A stretch of DNA of 40,709 nucleotides from Pedosphaera sp. (GTDB lineage: Bacteria; Verrucomicrobiota; Verrucomicrobiia; Limisphaerales; Pedosphaeraceae): assembly GCA_028293325.1 (NCBI GenBank), contig JAQGPA010000155.1, forward strand, positions 1 through 40,709, given 5' to 3'. The notes below the pieces were generated by a model. It searched no databases. It had not been told where the DNA came from and was given only the letters and a program-made list of their open reading frames with translations. A program made the translations under genes and the position numbers. Shown here in pieces: positions 8,473 through 17,135 of this stretch. Position 1 is the stretch's first letter; each line of letters begins with the position of its first letter.

Positions 8473-9612
8473 ATGAAAAGAATTTTGGTAATCGACGATG
8501 AAGAGTGGTTGCGGGAAATGATCCAGATGGCGCTACGCCAGAAGGGTTATGAAGTCGTTGAGGCGGAGAATGGCGCTGTGGGCATTGAAAAAGCCCGCAA
8601 GATCATTCCCGATCTGATTCTTTGCGACGTCAACATGGAAAAGGTGGACGGTTATCTCACCCTTTCCTCATTGCGCAGCGAACCCTCCACCGCCTCGATT
8701 CCGTTTATTCTGATGACCGGATTGGCGGATAACGCGGGTATGCGCCATGGCATGGAGTTGGGCGCGGACGACTACCTGCCCAAGCCTTTTACCATTGATG
8801 CGCTTTATGCGGCCGTGGAAACCCGGCTCAAAAAAGCCCAAACGCTGCGCGATGACGCAGAAAAGAAACTGACCGATTTGCGCGATAACATCAGCATGAT
8901 GCTGCCGCATGAATTGCGCACGCCGCTGAATGGGATTTTGGCCTATGGCGAGATTTTAAGCACGGATGCCAGCTCACTTCCACCCGCTGAAATCGCCGAG
9001 ATGGGTCAGATCATCCATGAATCAGGTAAACGTCTGGAGCGGTTGATTGAAAACTTTTTGATCTATTCCCAAATCGAGTTGCTGGGGAAAGACCCGCAAC
9101 GCGCCCTGGCTCTACGCAAGAAGCAAACGCAACTTCCCCGAAAGATTGTGGAAGCGCGTGCCACCCTGCAGGCAGAGACGGTTTCACGCATGGCCGATTT
9201 GGGCCTGGATCTAACGGACAAAGCGGTGGCGATTTCCGAGGAATACCTCACCAAGATTGTGGACGAACTGGTCCACAATGCTTTCAAGTTTTCCAAACCG
9301 GGCACCCGAGTCACCGTTTCGCTCTTTCCTTCGGATCAGGCATTGACGCTTTCGGTTTCTGATCGTGGTCGCGGGTTGGGCACGGAACATGTCAGCAGGG
9401 TGGGCGCGTACATGCAGTTCGATCGGAAATTGCACGAGCAACAGGGCTTGGGGCTGGGATTGATCATTGCCAAACGGCTCACTGAATTACATGGCGGCAG
9501 TTTGACCATCCAGAGCGAGGCGGGCGTCGGCGCGACGGTCATTGTCAGGATCCCGCTGGCCCTGGCCGGCGAAAGTGAATCCCTAAACGAACTTCAAAGC
9601 GGCAAACGCTGA
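8473..9612 (+). CDS. Receiver-histidine kinase hybrid signalling protein
   Basis: The 379-residue product is an N-terminal response-regulator receiver domain (1-120) joined to a histidine kinase core. In the receiver, D8/D9 bind magnesium, D52 (LCDVNM) is the phospho-acceptor, and T82 and K104 (YLPKPF) are the switch residues. A helical linker leads to the HisKA H-box with H147 in LPHELRTPLNG. The HATPase_c domain has the N-box (VDELVHNAFKFSKPG), G1 (DRGRGLG) and G2 (QGLGLGLIIAKRL). There are no membrane segments and no PAS or GAF sensor, so this is a cytoplasmic kinase whose input is probably phosphorylation or binding at its own receiver. The start is the ATG at 8473 (MKRILVIDDEE); an upstream frame to 8404 adds residues outside the domain. 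The last 19 bp overlap the convergent YggT-like gene. Confidence 0.93.
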   Translation: MKRILVIDDEEWLREMIQMALRQKGYEVVEAENGAVGIEKARKIIPDLILCDVNMEKVDGYLTLSSLRSEPSTASIPFILMTGLADNAGMRHGMELGADDYLPKPFTIDALYAAVETRLKKAQTLRDDAEKKLTDLRDNISMMLPHELRTPLNGILAYGEILSTDASSLPPAEIAEMGQIIHESGKRLERLIENFLIYSQIELLGKDPQRALALRKKQTQLPRKIVEARATLQAETVSRMADLGLDLTDKAVAISEEYLTKIVDELVHNAFKFSKPGTRVTVSLFPSDQALTLSVSDRGRGLGTEHVSRVGAYMQFDRKLHEQQGLGLGLIIAKRLTELHGGSLTIQSEAGVGATVIVRIPLALAGESESLNELQSGKR

Positions 9613-10442
9613 TAAAGCGCCGTCAACATCGGCGTGGCAAAATAAGAAATCAGGAAAACCAGCGCCACACCCGCCACCGGCGCAAAATCCAGCCGGCCCA
9701 CCCGCAACGGCAACCAGCCCCAGCGCAACGGCACGAGTAAATTCCTGGCCGTTGTATTAATGAAGCTCCAGAGCGGATGATTGCCGAGATAGACGTAGCT
9801 GTTCAATAGATGCAGCGCCAGGATGACGGCGATCAAATATTTCCAGGACAGATAGGTTCCCAGTCCGATGACGGCGGCTTCTTCGATAATCTGCGGCCAG
9901 GATTTGGCTTTGGGAATGAGCGCAAGATGTGTTAACAACGGATGCAGCAGCAGCCAGCATAGTCCGGCGAGGAAGAGTGGAAGCAGGGACTTGATCGCAT
10001 TCGGCCAGGGCTCAATCCAACCCAGATGCTGTCGCACCAGTTTTTGCAAAGGGTCGAGATCCGCCACCCGGCGGTTGGCCAGCGAAAGCAGGAGCAGCCA
10101 CAAATAGAATACGGCGAGGGTGATGCCGAAACTGAGCGCGGAAAACAGGAGCATGCGGCCCAGAAAATCGCTGCGGAACGAAAGGGCGATGGGACCGAGT
10201 TGCAAATTGGGCGTCCATTCCATTGCCGGACCGATCTCCCAGTAGAGGAGCGCGCGGATGAACAGCAGTGCGGCCAGGGCGGCCAAAAATTTCCAGCGCT
10301 TGGGCCCGGAGGGATCGGCCTTGCGCAATGTGCCCACCAGGGACGCAGCCGAAGTGCGCGCGAGCGGGTCAAAGCGGAGGGAACGCCAGTTCAGCCAGAG
10401 CAGGAGACCGGCGAGGTTGAGAATGAAATCTATCGCTGACAT
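9594..10442 (-). CDS. YggT-family-like multi-pass membrane protein
   Basis: The 282-residue product has about six hydrophobic segments (near 5-18, 52-68, 95-120, 150-172, 188-213 and 250-272). The C-terminal part, NSYVYLGNHPLWSFINTTARNLLVPLR followed by RVGRLDFAPV, matches the YggT pattern of an N-x-x-T-x-P-L-L-x-P-[IL]-R segment followed by a G-x-D-x-[SA]-P turn. It is therefore probably a longer YggT relative. YggT proteins are inner-membrane proteins linked loosely to osmotic stress or cell division; the exact role is unsettled. The gene follows sucD on the same strand, 80 bp after it, but a hairpin lies between them. Its 3' end overlaps the kinase gene on the other strand by 19 bp. Confidence 0.75.
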   Translation of the reverse strand: MSAIDFILNLAGLLLWLNWRSLRFDPLARTSAASLVGTLRKADPSGPKRWKFLAALAALLFIRALLYWEIGPAMEWTPNLQLGPIALSFRSDFLGRMLLFSALSFGITLAVFYLWLLLLSLANRRVADLDPLQKLVRQHLGWIEPWPNAIKSLLPLFLAGLCWLLLHPLLTHLALIPKAKSWPQIIEEAAVIGLGTYLSWKYLIAVILALHLLNSYVYLGNHPLWSFINTTARNLLVPLRWGWLPLRVGRLDFAPVAGVALVFLISYFATPMLTALYQRLPL

Positions 10443-10491
10443 TTTTCCCGATTAGACCGCTCCGGCCGCACCTGTGCATTTTCCAACCCAT

Positions 10492-10511
10492 GGCTTGCGC
10501 AAACGCAAGCC
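10492..10511 (-). terminator. Hairpin after sucD
   Basis: A perfect 8-bp stem (GGCTTGCG / CGCAAGCC) with a CAAA loop lies 11 bp past the sucD stop codon. No clear U tract follows in the sucD direction, so it may be an inefficient terminator or a 3'-end protecting structure rather than a classical rho-independent terminator. Confidence 0.5.
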
Positions 10512-10522
10512 AAAGCCGGCGA

Positions 10523-11413
10523 CTACATCATCTTCAGCAGAGTATCAGCCATCTCCGACGGCGTGACGGCGATGCCAATACCGGCATCTTTGAATGCTTC
10601 AATCTTGGCCGCTGCCGTGCCTTTGCCGCCGCTGACGATTGCGCCGGCATGGCCCATCCGGCGTCCCGGCGGAGCCGTTGCGCCGGCGATGAATCCGGCC
10701 ACCGGTTTCTTGCAATTCATTTTAATCCACTCAGCCGCCTCTTCCTCGGCGGAGCCGCCAATTTCGCCAATCATGATGATTCCCGTGGTTTCCGGATCAT
10801 CATTGAACATTTTGATGATATCGAGATGCGAGGTGCCGTTGACCGGGTCGCCACCAATGCCGACGCAGGTGGACTGGCCAACGCCGCGGCAGGTGAGTTG
10901 CCAAACCGCTTCATACGTCAAGGTGCCGCTGCGGGAGACGACGCCGATGTTGCCCTTTTTGTGAATGTAGCCGGGAGCGATGCCGATGCGGCATCCGCCG
11001 TACGAATCCTTGCCGGTACCCGGAGTCACCACGCCGGGGCAGTTCGGGCCGATGAGACGGGTTTTCTTGCCCTGCATGGCCCGCTTGACCTTCACCATGT
11101 CATTTACTGGAATGCCCTCGGTGATGCAAACCACGAGGTCGAGGCCGGCATCCACCGCTTCAAGGATGGCGTCGCCAGCGAAGGGCGGGGGAACAAAGAT
11201 CGCGGAGATCGTGGCGCCGGTTTGCCGCGCGGCTTCGGCCACAGTGTCAAAGATGGGAACTTGATTTTCGAAGAGCTGCCCGCCTTTGCCGGGAGTAACA
11301 CCGGCGACCACTTGGGTGCCGTAGGCGAGGCTGAGTTGGGTATGCCGCGCGCCAAAGCTGCCGGTAATGCCCTGAACGAGAATCTTGGATTGGGGTGTAA
11401 CGAGGATGGCCAT
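10523..11413 (-). CDS. sucD: Succinyl-CoA synthetase alpha subunit
   Basis: SucD carries the phosphohistidine of succinyl-CoA synthetase, which converts succinyl-CoA plus ADP or GDP to succinate with substrate-level phosphorylation in the TCA cycle. The 296-residue length matches the family. The N-terminal CoA-binding domain has [12 protein letters not shown] (residues 14-25) and a later [12 protein letters not shown] (121-132). The ligase domain has [23 protein letters not shown] and the active-site H255 in RRMGHAGAI. It is the last gene of a minus-strand group that begins with sucC; sucC and sucD are separated here by a lipoprotein and a VOC gene rather than being adjacent. The start ATG at 11413 gives the usual [18 protein letters not shown]. 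Confidence 0.97.
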   Translation of the reverse strand: MAILVTPQSKILVQGITGSFGARHTQLSLAYGTQVVAGVTPGKGGQLFENQVPIFDTVAEAARQTGATISAIFVPPPFAGDAILEAVDAGLDLVVCITEGIPVNDMVKVKRAMQGKKTRLIGPNCPGVVTPGTGKDSYGGCRIGIAPGYIHKKGNIGVVSRSGTLTYEAVWQLTCRGVGQSTCVGIGGDPVNGTSHLDIIKMFNDDPETTGIIMIGEIGGSAEEEAAEWIKMNCKKPVAGFIAGATAPPGRRMGHAGAIVSGGKGTAAAKIEAFKDAGIGIAVTPSEMADTLLKMM

Positions 11414-11447
11414 GAAAAATTTTGTTTCAGTTCAGATTTCGATTGAG

Positions 11448-11825
11448 TTACTTCGCGTGCCGCTTATGAATGCAAATCGTATTGCTGTCGGGATCGCTGA
11501 TGAATGCCATGTGGCAAACGGGCGTTGGAAATGGTTCCATCTTAAATTTGACGCCGTCAGCCCGCAGTTGCGCGATGGCCTCGTCGAAATTTTCAACTTC
11601 CAGGCCGACAGAGCAACCATCCGCCCGTGGGTGCCAATCCGGCGCGCCCGCGCCGAGGGTCAGTGTGCCGCTGGCGATGTCATATTCTGTCCATTGCATT
11701 CCGCCCGCTTCGCCGACGACGAGGGTGGGTTTCAAGCCGAGCACGCCTTCATAAAACTTTCGCGCCCGCGCCATGTCGGTGACGGGATAACAAGTGAAGG
11801 CGATATCGATGATGCGAATTGACAT
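11448..11825 (-). CDS. VOC (glyoxalase/dioxygenase fold) family protein
   Basis: The 125-residue product matches the vicinal-oxygen-chelate fold: an opening beta strand (IIDIAFTCYPVTDMARARKFYEGVLGL), a middle GLEVENFDEAIAQLRADG, and a closing FISDPDSNTICIHKR. In catalytic VOC enzymes the first strand carries a His or Gln and the last a Glu as metal ligands. Here these places read IAFTC and NTICIH, so the usual metal site seems incomplete, and the protein may bind a ligand without catalysis or use other ligands. The partner reaction is unknown. It lies between the lipoprotein gene (7 bp away) and sucD (34 bp away) on the same strand, suggesting one transcript. Confidence 0.85.
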   Translation of the reverse strand: MSIRIIDIAFTCYPVTDMARARKFYEGVLGLKPTLVVGEAGGMQWTEYDIASGTLTLGAGAPDWHPRADGCSVGLEVENFDEAIAQLRADGVKFKMEPFPTPVCHMAFISDPDSNTICIHKRHAK

Positions 11826-11832
11826 AAAAGAA

Positions 11833-12483
11833 TTATTTAACAGGCCATGTTAATTCTGAAAGAAATGAATTAATTTCCCTTTGCGATTGGTCTTTCAAAG
11901 CCGCCGGGTAGGTAATTCGATATTCCACATATTGACGATCATTCGTCAGAAACATCGTTCCCGGTTCAATGAGAAAAATGTAAAGTTCGGACTGACTGTC
12001 CGTCGGGAAAGATCCAAATTTATACTGCATTGAAAAGGTCGCCTTTTTGCCATTGAAATGATTATCGTCCTGGACTATTCCAAAAGAATGTTCCGAGATC
12101 AAACGGGCATCAGGATGCGATTTGGAAATCTCCGATTTGCGCAATTCAAATTCACGAGCAATCAAAGATTCAGTGACTTGGTTCAAGGGTGGTGCGGGAA
12201 GCAGTGAAAAGTTTTTTGCGGCCGGATAAATATACACCGTTGCTGCGATTGGCGTTGAACTGTTGTAACCAACCGAAATGTCCTTGCCTTCCGAATCGTA
12301 ATTAACTTGGTGGTCAAATCGAAATTGCTCAATTTGCTTCGGGAATGAGAATTTTGAATAGGAATGGACGTATACGATTTTGGAATTGGCCGAAATTCCG
12401 TTCTCACGCTGTGCACCAGTTGTTTCGCATCCGCACAGACAGACGCAGAACAACAAAACAACAGCATGTATTAAGGTTCGCAT
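11833..12483 (-). CDS. Small lipoprotein of unknown function inside the suc operon
   Basis: The 216-residue product begins [19 protein letters not shown], a type II signal peptide whose lipobox ends at C19 (LCGC), so it should be lipidated and membrane-anchored. The mature part is polar and mixed alpha/beta with no motif that I recognise. It contains a possible middle domain ([27 protein letters not shown]). The gene is visibly richer in A and T than sucC and sucD around it, which may mean recent acquisition or relaxed composition. Its ATG follows the sucC stop codon with no spacer, so translation is probably coupled to sucC. A periplasmic lipoprotein in a TCA-cycle operon has no obvious metabolic meaning. 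Confidence 0.82.
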   Translation of the reverse strand: MRTLIHAVVLLFCVCLCGCETTGAQRENGISANSKIVYVHSYSKFSFPKQIEQFRFDHQVNYDSEGKDISVGYNSSTPIAATVYIYPAAKNFSLLPAPPLNQVTESLIAREFELRKSEISKSHPDARLISEHSFGIVQDDNHFNGKKATFSMQYKFGSFPTDSQSELYIFLIEPGTMFLTNDRQYVEYRITYPAALKDQSQREINSFLSELTWPVK

Positions 12484-13689
12484 TTACTTTCCAACCGCTT
12501 TGACGACCTTCTGCGCGGCATCCGCCATGGAGTCGCCGCTGATGATGGTCAGACCGGATTCGCTAAGCGTTTTTTTGCCGGCCAGGACGTTGTTGCCTTC
12601 CAGCCGGACCACGAGCGGGAGTTTGAGGCCGGTCTCGCGGACGGCAGCGACGATGCCCGTGGCAATGACGTTGCAATCCATGATGCCGCCAAAAATATTG
12701 ACCATGATTCCCTTCACGTTCGGGTCGCTGAGAATGATTTTAAACGCCGCCGTGACTTGGTCCTTGCTCGCGCCACCCCCAACGTCGAGGAAGTTGGCCG
12801 GGAGGCCGCCGAAATGCTGGATGATGTCCATGGTCGCCATCGCCAGACCCGCGCCATTGACGAGACAGGCAATGTTGCCGTCGAGCTTGATGTAATTGAG
12901 ATTGAACTTGCTCGCCTCGATTTCCAACGGCGCTTCCTCGGCGAGATCGCGCATCTCCTGAATGTTCTTGTGACGATAGAGGGCGTTGTCATCAAGGCCA
13001 ATTTTTGCGTCCACGGCGACGAGCGCTTCCTTGCCGTCCGCGCCTTCGATGATGCAAAGCGGATTGATTTCCACCATGGCGGCATCACACTCCCACCAGG
13101 TCTTGTAAACACCCAGCAGCAACTTGGCGCCCTGCGCAATCAAATCACCTTTTAGCCCAAGCGCGACGGCAAGCTTCCGTCCCTGGTAAGGCATTATGCC
13201 AACCGCCGGATCGATGGTTTCCTTGACAATCTTCTCCGGCGTTTTCTCGGCCACTTCCTCGATGTCCACGCCACCCTCGGTGCTGACCATGATTAACGGA
13301 CGTGACGTAGCGCGGTCGAGCAACACCGCTAGATAAAGTTCCTTGCGAATGGCCGGCGCGGCGGCGACGAGCAGCTTGCTCACGAGGCGTCCTTCTGGCC
13401 CGGTCTGTTTGGTGACCAACACCTGGCCAAGCATGGCTTTGGCCTTTTCGTAAACATCGGCTGCCGTCTTGCAAAGTTTGACGCCGCCCTGGAAACCGCT
13501 CTTGAAGGTTCCCTTGCCGCGACCGCCGGCATGGATTTGCGATTTGACCACCACTACTTTCTCGCCTTTGGTAAAAAGTTTTTCGGCGATGGCTTTGGCT
13601 TCATCGGCGGTTGTGCAGACATCGCCGGGAGGCACCGCCACGCCATATTGAGCGAGGAGTTGTTTGGCCTGGTATTCGTGAATATTCAT
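12484..13689 (-). CDS. sucC: Succinyl-CoA synthetase beta subunit (ADP-forming type)
   Basis: SucC is the nucleotide-binding and succinate-binding subunit partnering SucD. The 401-residue product opens [22 protein letters not shown], the standard N-terminus. It has the ATP-grasp domain ([21 protein letters not shown] near 44-65, and [11 protein letters not shown] with its magnesium ligand) and the C-terminal ligase domain ([49 protein letters not shown]). The next gene, a lipoprotein, begins directly after its stop codon. Citrate synthase lies 85 bp upstream on the same strand, so gltA-sucC-lipoprotein-VOC-sucD may form one TCA-cycle transcription unit. Confidence 0.97.
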   Translation of the reverse strand: MNIHEYQAKQLLAQYGVAVPPGDVCTTADEAKAIAEKLFTKGEKVVVVKSQIHAGGRGKGTFKSGFQGGVKLCKTAADVYEKAKAMLGQVLVTKQTGPEGRLVSKLLVAAAPAIRKELYLAVLLDRATSRPLIMVSTEGGVDIEEVAEKTPEKIVKETIDPAVGIMPYQGRKLAVALGLKGDLIAQGAKLLLGVYKTWWECDAAMVEINPLCIIEGADGKEALVAVDAKIGLDDNALYRHKNIQEMRDLAEEAPLEIEASKFNLNYIKLDGNIACLVNGAGLAMATMDIIQHFGGLPANFLDVGGGASKDQVTAAFKIILSDPNVKGIMVNIFGGIMDCNVIATGIVAAVRETGLKLPLVVRLEGNNVLAGKKTLSESGLTIISGDSMADAAQKVVKAVGK

Positions 13690-13774
13690 CTAAATGAGTT
13701 AAAAACTTTTGTTCAATGTTTAAAACGGCTGACACCACCACCGCAATCGGAATTCTTTGCCGCGGAGAACTTTC

Positions 13775-14911
13775 TCACCGTTGTTCAATGGGCACTACTT
13801 TGAGGCCAACCGGTCCGGTGTAAAGACTTTGCGGACGGATGAGCCGGTTGTCCGCGAGTTGTTCGAGCACATGTGCGGTCCAGCCGGCGGTGCGTGAAAT
13901 GGCAAAAACGGGGGTAAACAGGTCGGTAGGAATGCCCAACGAATAATAAACGGTGGCGGAATAGAAATCGACATTGGCATGCAGGTTCTTCTTTTCCAGC
14001 ATGATCTCTGCGATGCGGTCGCTCATTTGGATCCACTTCGGTTCGCCAAGCTTGGCGCTCAGCACCTGCGCCATCCGTTTCAGGTGCGGCGCGCGCGGAT
14101 CCAGCGTCTTGTAAACCCGATGTCCAATGCCCATGATTTTCTTCTTTTGATCCAGGCACTCCTGGACGTAGGCGTCCACTTTATCCAGCGAGCCGATTTC
14201 CTGGAGCATCTTGATCACACCTTCATTGGCGCCGCCGTGCAGGGGGCCCTTTAACGTGCCAATGGCCGCGGTGATGGCGGAATACATGTCGCTGAGCGTG
14301 GCGATGGTTACGCGCGCGCTGAAGGTGGAGGCGTTCATGCCATGGTCCGCATGCAGCACATAACACAAATCCATGGTCCGCTCCTTTTCCGCGGAGGGTT
14401 TTTCACCATCGATCAGATAAAGAAAATTGGCGGCTTCGCCGAGAGTGTGATCCGGTTCGAGCAGGCTCTTGCCCTGGCGGGCCCGATGGAAATAAGCCGT
14501 GACAATCGGAATGCGCGCGATCAGGCGAATGGCCTTTTGCCGCTGGGCATCCATCGAATCATCATCACTGGTGCTATCGAAGCAGCCCAACGCGGAGACG
14601 GCCGTGCGAATGGCATGCATCGGCGGCGTGTCCTTTGGCAGGGTCTTGATGATTTTGATGACCCCGGCGGGCAGTTCGCGGGCGGCGGCGAGCCGTTCCT
14701 TTAACTCGTGCAACTCCTTGCGATTCGGCAGATGATTGTGGTGCAGCAAATGCACCACTTCTTCGAAAGTAACCTTGCCGGCCAATTCATCAATATCGTA
14801 GCCGCAATAAATCAGCTTTCCAATGTCACCTTGGACATCGCTCAAGCGGGTGTTGGCGGCGATGATGCCTTCAAGACCTTTGGCCGGGGTGGATGTAACA
14901 GGACTGGTCAT
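13775..14911 (-). CDS. gltA: Citrate synthase (short, Gram-positive/archaeal-type)
   Basis: The 378-residue product catalyses condensation of acetyl-CoA with oxaloacetate. Active-site landmarks are present: LHADHGMNASTF (first His region), GPLHGGANEGV (catalytic His), GIGHRVYKTLDPRA, and NVDFYSATVYY (catalytic Asp). It lacks the long N-terminal extension of the hexameric E. coli GltA and so belongs to the shorter dimeric type. That group also includes 2-methylcitrate synthases, so some ambiguity remains, although the sucCD context favours the TCA cycle. The start ATG at 14911 precedes TSPVTSTPAKGLEGIIAANT, a good fit to the family N-terminus. A promoter candidate lies about 60 bp upstream. 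Confidence 0.95.
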   Translation of the reverse strand: MTSPVTSTPAKGLEGIIAANTRLSDVQGDIGKLIYCGYDIDELAGKVTFEEVVHLLHHNHLPNRKELHELKERLAAARELPAGVIKIIKTLPKDTPPMHAIRTAVSALGCFDSTSDDDSMDAQRQKAIRLIARIPIVTAYFHRARQGKSLLEPDHTLGEAANFLYLIDGEKPSAEKERTMDLCYVLHADHGMNASTFSARVTIATLSDMYSAITAAIGTLKGPLHGGANEGVIKMLQEIGSLDKVDAYVQECLDQKKKIMGIGHRVYKTLDPRAPHLKRMAQVLSAKLGEPKWIQMSDRIAEIMLEKKNLHANVDFYSATVYYSLGIPTDLFTPVFAISRTAGWTAHVLEQLADNRLIRPQSLYTGPVGLKVVPIEQR

Positions 14912-14969
14912 GAGTGTATAAGCGTTTTGTTTCTAAAATAACCGACTTTTCCCTAGAAAATAAGTGCTA

Positions 14970-14998
14970 AATCTAGGTAACAGGTCAATGGGCGTCAA
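14970..14998 (-). promoter_or_regulatory. Sigma-70-like promoter candidate for gltA
   Basis: On the minus strand TTGACG (14993-14998) is followed after 17 bp by TAGATT (14970-14975), which matches the -35 and -10 consensus at five and four of six bases. The position, about 60 bp before the gltA ATG in an AT-rich divergent region, is suitable. Confidence 0.4.
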
Positions 14999-15137
14999 CG
15001 GTTTTCAGTTTTTTTGAATGAGTTTAAAATGGAATGATTTTAATGGCTATTTTGAGCACTTTTAGAGGATGTCCAACCAGGGCTCATTTGGTCATTTCTC
15101 TTGAAATCAGGCCGGTGCCTATGCACATTGCGCGGTT

Positions 15138-16145
15138 ATGAAAGCCGCGTTTGCCTTAATTCTGCTCATTGCTTCCGCTTGGGCGGAGCTGCCGGCGTTC
15201 GCCCGGGGAGCGTCAGGTAATCTTCCCTCGGTCGAGATGTTTGGCAAGGAGTATGTGCGGTTAAGTGATTGGGCGCGAGCCAACGACTTTGAAGTTCATT
15301 GGCTGAAGCGGGATGAAGGCCTGCAATTGACCAATCGTTCCGCCAGGCTGGCCTTTGCACTCGACTCGCATGATTTGCGCGTGGCCGAGATCAATGGGGC
15401 TGAGGTTTTTCTGGTCTATCCTGTCGTGTTGCGCAGCGGCTTGGCGTATATTTCCGCGCTGGACTTGAAAACGGCCATCAAGCCGGTGCTTCAGCCGCCG
15501 CATAATTGGAGCGGCGCGAAGGTAAAAACCATCGTGATTGATCCGGGACACGGTGGCAATGATCCGGGAAAAGAGGAGGGGTCGCACCAGGAGAAAAAAT
15601 ATACGTTGTTGCTTGCGCAGGAATTGAGCGACCAATTGAAGCGCGCGGGGTTCAATGTGTCGCTGACGCGCATGACGGATACGCGGGTCGAGTTGCCGGA
15701 GCGGCCGGACATTGCCCGGCGGCGCGGCGCGGATTTGTTCATCAGCCTCCATTGGAACAGCGTCGAAACCGGCCGTAATGAAGTCAAAGGAGTGGAAACT
15801 TATTGCCTGACACCGGCGGGCGCTCCTTCCACCAACGCGCGCGGGGAACTTTTCGGCGCGGGAACCAAGCCCGGCAACCTGAACAATGACCAGAACATGT
15901 TTTTGGCGTACTCCGTTCACAAGGCGCTGCTGAAAAATCTCGACGTGGAGGATCATGGAGTACACCGCGGCCGGCTCTCGGTTTTGCGCACGGCGGAGAT
16001 GCCGGCTATTTTGATTGAAGGCGGATTTATGTCCAATCCTGCGGAAGCAAAAAGAATCTACGATCCCGTCTATCGCAAGCAAATGGCGCGCGCCATTGTG
16101 GAAGGTGTGCAGGCTTACAAAGCGACCGTTGAGCAGCCGCGCTGA
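15138..16145 (+). CDS. Secreted N-acetylmuramoyl-L-alanine amidase (Amidase_3)
   Basis: The 335-residue product cleaves the bond between N-acetylmuramic acid and the stem peptide of peptidoglycan. A signal peptide covers residues 1 to about 22 (possible cuts after AWA or AFA). Residues about 28-115 form an N-terminal beta-rich domain of the kind that binds peptidoglycan or resembles the copper amine oxidase N-terminal domain. The Amidase_3 domain spans about 130-328. Zinc ligands are H138 (DPGHGG), E152 and H205 (SLHWN), and the catalytic glutamate is E294 in LIEGGFMSNP. It acts in the periplasm in septum splitting or wall turnover. It is divergent from gltA and separated from the dcw cluster by about 4 kb. 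Confidence 0.93.
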   Translation: MKAAFALILLIASAWAELPAFARGASGNLPSVEMFGKEYVRLSDWARANDFEVHWLKRDEGLQLTNRSARLAFALDSHDLRVAEINGAEVFLVYPVVLRSGLAYISALDLKTAIKPVLQPPHNWSGAKVKTIVIDPGHGGNDPGKEEGSHQEKKYTLLLAQELSDQLKRAGFNVSLTRMTDTRVELPERPDIARRRGADLFISLHWNSVETGRNEVKGVETYCLTPAGAPSTNARGELFGAGTKPGNLNNDQNMFLAYSVHKALLKNLDVEDHGVHRGRLSVLRTAEMPAILIEGGFMSNPAEAKRIYDPVYRKQMARAIVEGVQAYKATVEQPR

Positions 16146-16182
16146 AATTCAGCAAGTAGCGAGGGCGGCAGCCGATTTTCGA

Positions 16183-16422
16183 TCAGTCCTTGGCTTTGCC
16201 GCCACTGCCGCCTTTCCCGCCGCCGGCGGTCAGGATTGTGCCGCTCAAAAAACCGACGCCGAAGAAACCGACGTACATGATGGCGGCGGGCTGAAAAAAT
16301 GCCTTGGTCAATAGCGGCGGCAGCGCGAGGGAGATTTGCGCCTTGTTATTCATGCCCATCAGCACGAGCAACAGCGCCACGACGATGAGAAAAACAGTCT
16401 TAAAAATCAACTTCGCATTCAT
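16183..16422 (-). CDS. Small LapA-like (DUF1049) membrane protein
   Basis: The 79-residue product has two transmembrane segments (about 6-25 and 46-66) linked by NNKAQISLALPPLL, plus a Gly/Lys-rich C-terminus. This layout, with an N-x-x-Q-x-x-L-x-L-P linker and a second helix containing GFFGVGFLSG, matches LapA/DUF1049, a family linked in enterobacteria to lipopolysaccharide assembly control. The start is the ATG at 16422 (MNAKLIFK); an upstream frame to 16467 adds 15 residues without support. It is convergent with the amidase gene, 37 bp away. Confidence 0.65.
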   Translation of the reverse strand: MNAKLIFKTVFLIVVALLLVLMGMNNKAQISLALPPLLTKAFFQPAAIMYVGFFGVGFLSGTILTAGGGKGGSGGKAKD

Positions 16423-16564
16423 AATGATGATCTGCCTGACGCTAGGCAATGCCGGGGCAATCGTCAATCAATTGCCGTGAAGCTGGTGCGGTTGCGGATG
16501 CCGCCGCCATTTTAAAGTTTGGATTGCGCTTCAGATTTCGATTAGGATGAAACCCTGGAATCAC

Positions 16565-17101
16565 ATGAGCATCGCCACCAAAACTGGAGATAAGGGAACC
16601 ACGGCCCTGATGTACAATCGTCGGGTATCCAAATGCCATCCCCGCGTGGAAGCCTATGGCTGCGTGGATGAATTGAACGCGGCTTTGGGCATGGCGCGCG
16701 CCACGGCGGAGCTGGATTTTGTGCGCGAGAATCTGCTGACGATTCAAAAAGACCTCGTGATTCTCATGGGCGAGCTGGCGACGGCTGTAGAGGATTTGCC
16801 CCGTTACGCCAAGGATGGCTTTCAATCGGTGACTCCCGGCATGACCGAAAAGTTGGATCAGTTGGTTAAGGAGATCGAGGCGCAGAAGATCATCTACAAA
16901 GGATGGGCCACGCCCGGGGCGAGCGTGCATTCCGCGGCCCTGGATATGGCGCGCACCGTTTGCCGCCGCGCAGAACGGCGGGTTTGCATATTGCAGGAGA
17001 CGGGACAGCTCCAGAACGCTGAAATTATCATTTATTTGAATCGATTGGCGGATTTGCTCTGGCTGTTTGCGCGCTGGGTGGAAACCAAGGCGGAAAAGTG
17101 A
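16565..17101 (+). CDS. ATP:cob(I)alamin adenosyltransferase, PduO type
   Basis: The 178-residue product transfers the adenosyl group of ATP to cob(I)alamin to form adenosylcobalamin. PduO-type motifs are clear: TKTGDKGTT near residue 5 (ATP binding), YGCVDELNA, and ARTVCRRAERRV with YLNRLADLLW at the C-terminus. This implies use of adenosylcobalamin-dependent enzymes such as methylmalonyl-CoA mutase somewhere in the genome. The start at 16565 gives MSIATKTGDKG, the usual spacing; an in-frame ATG at 16547 would add six residues. No cobalamin riboswitch is apparent upstream. It is convergent with the next gene, 34 bp apart. Confidence 0.93.
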   Translation: MSIATKTGDKGTTALMYNRRVSKCHPRVEAYGCVDELNAALGMARATAELDFVRENLLTIQKDLVILMGELATAVEDLPRYAKDGFQSVTPGMTEKLDQLVKEIEAQKIIYKGWATPGASVHSAALDMARTVCRRAERRVCILQETGQLQNAEIIIYLNRLADLLWLFARWVETKAEK

Positions 17102-17135
17102 GCGGGAGCCGCGCCTTGGCCCAATGCGGGTGAGC

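Noticed and set aside
16423..16564. Possible cobalamin riboswitch before the adenosyltransferase gene
   Set aside because: No B12-box-like sequence and the leader is too short for the aptamer.
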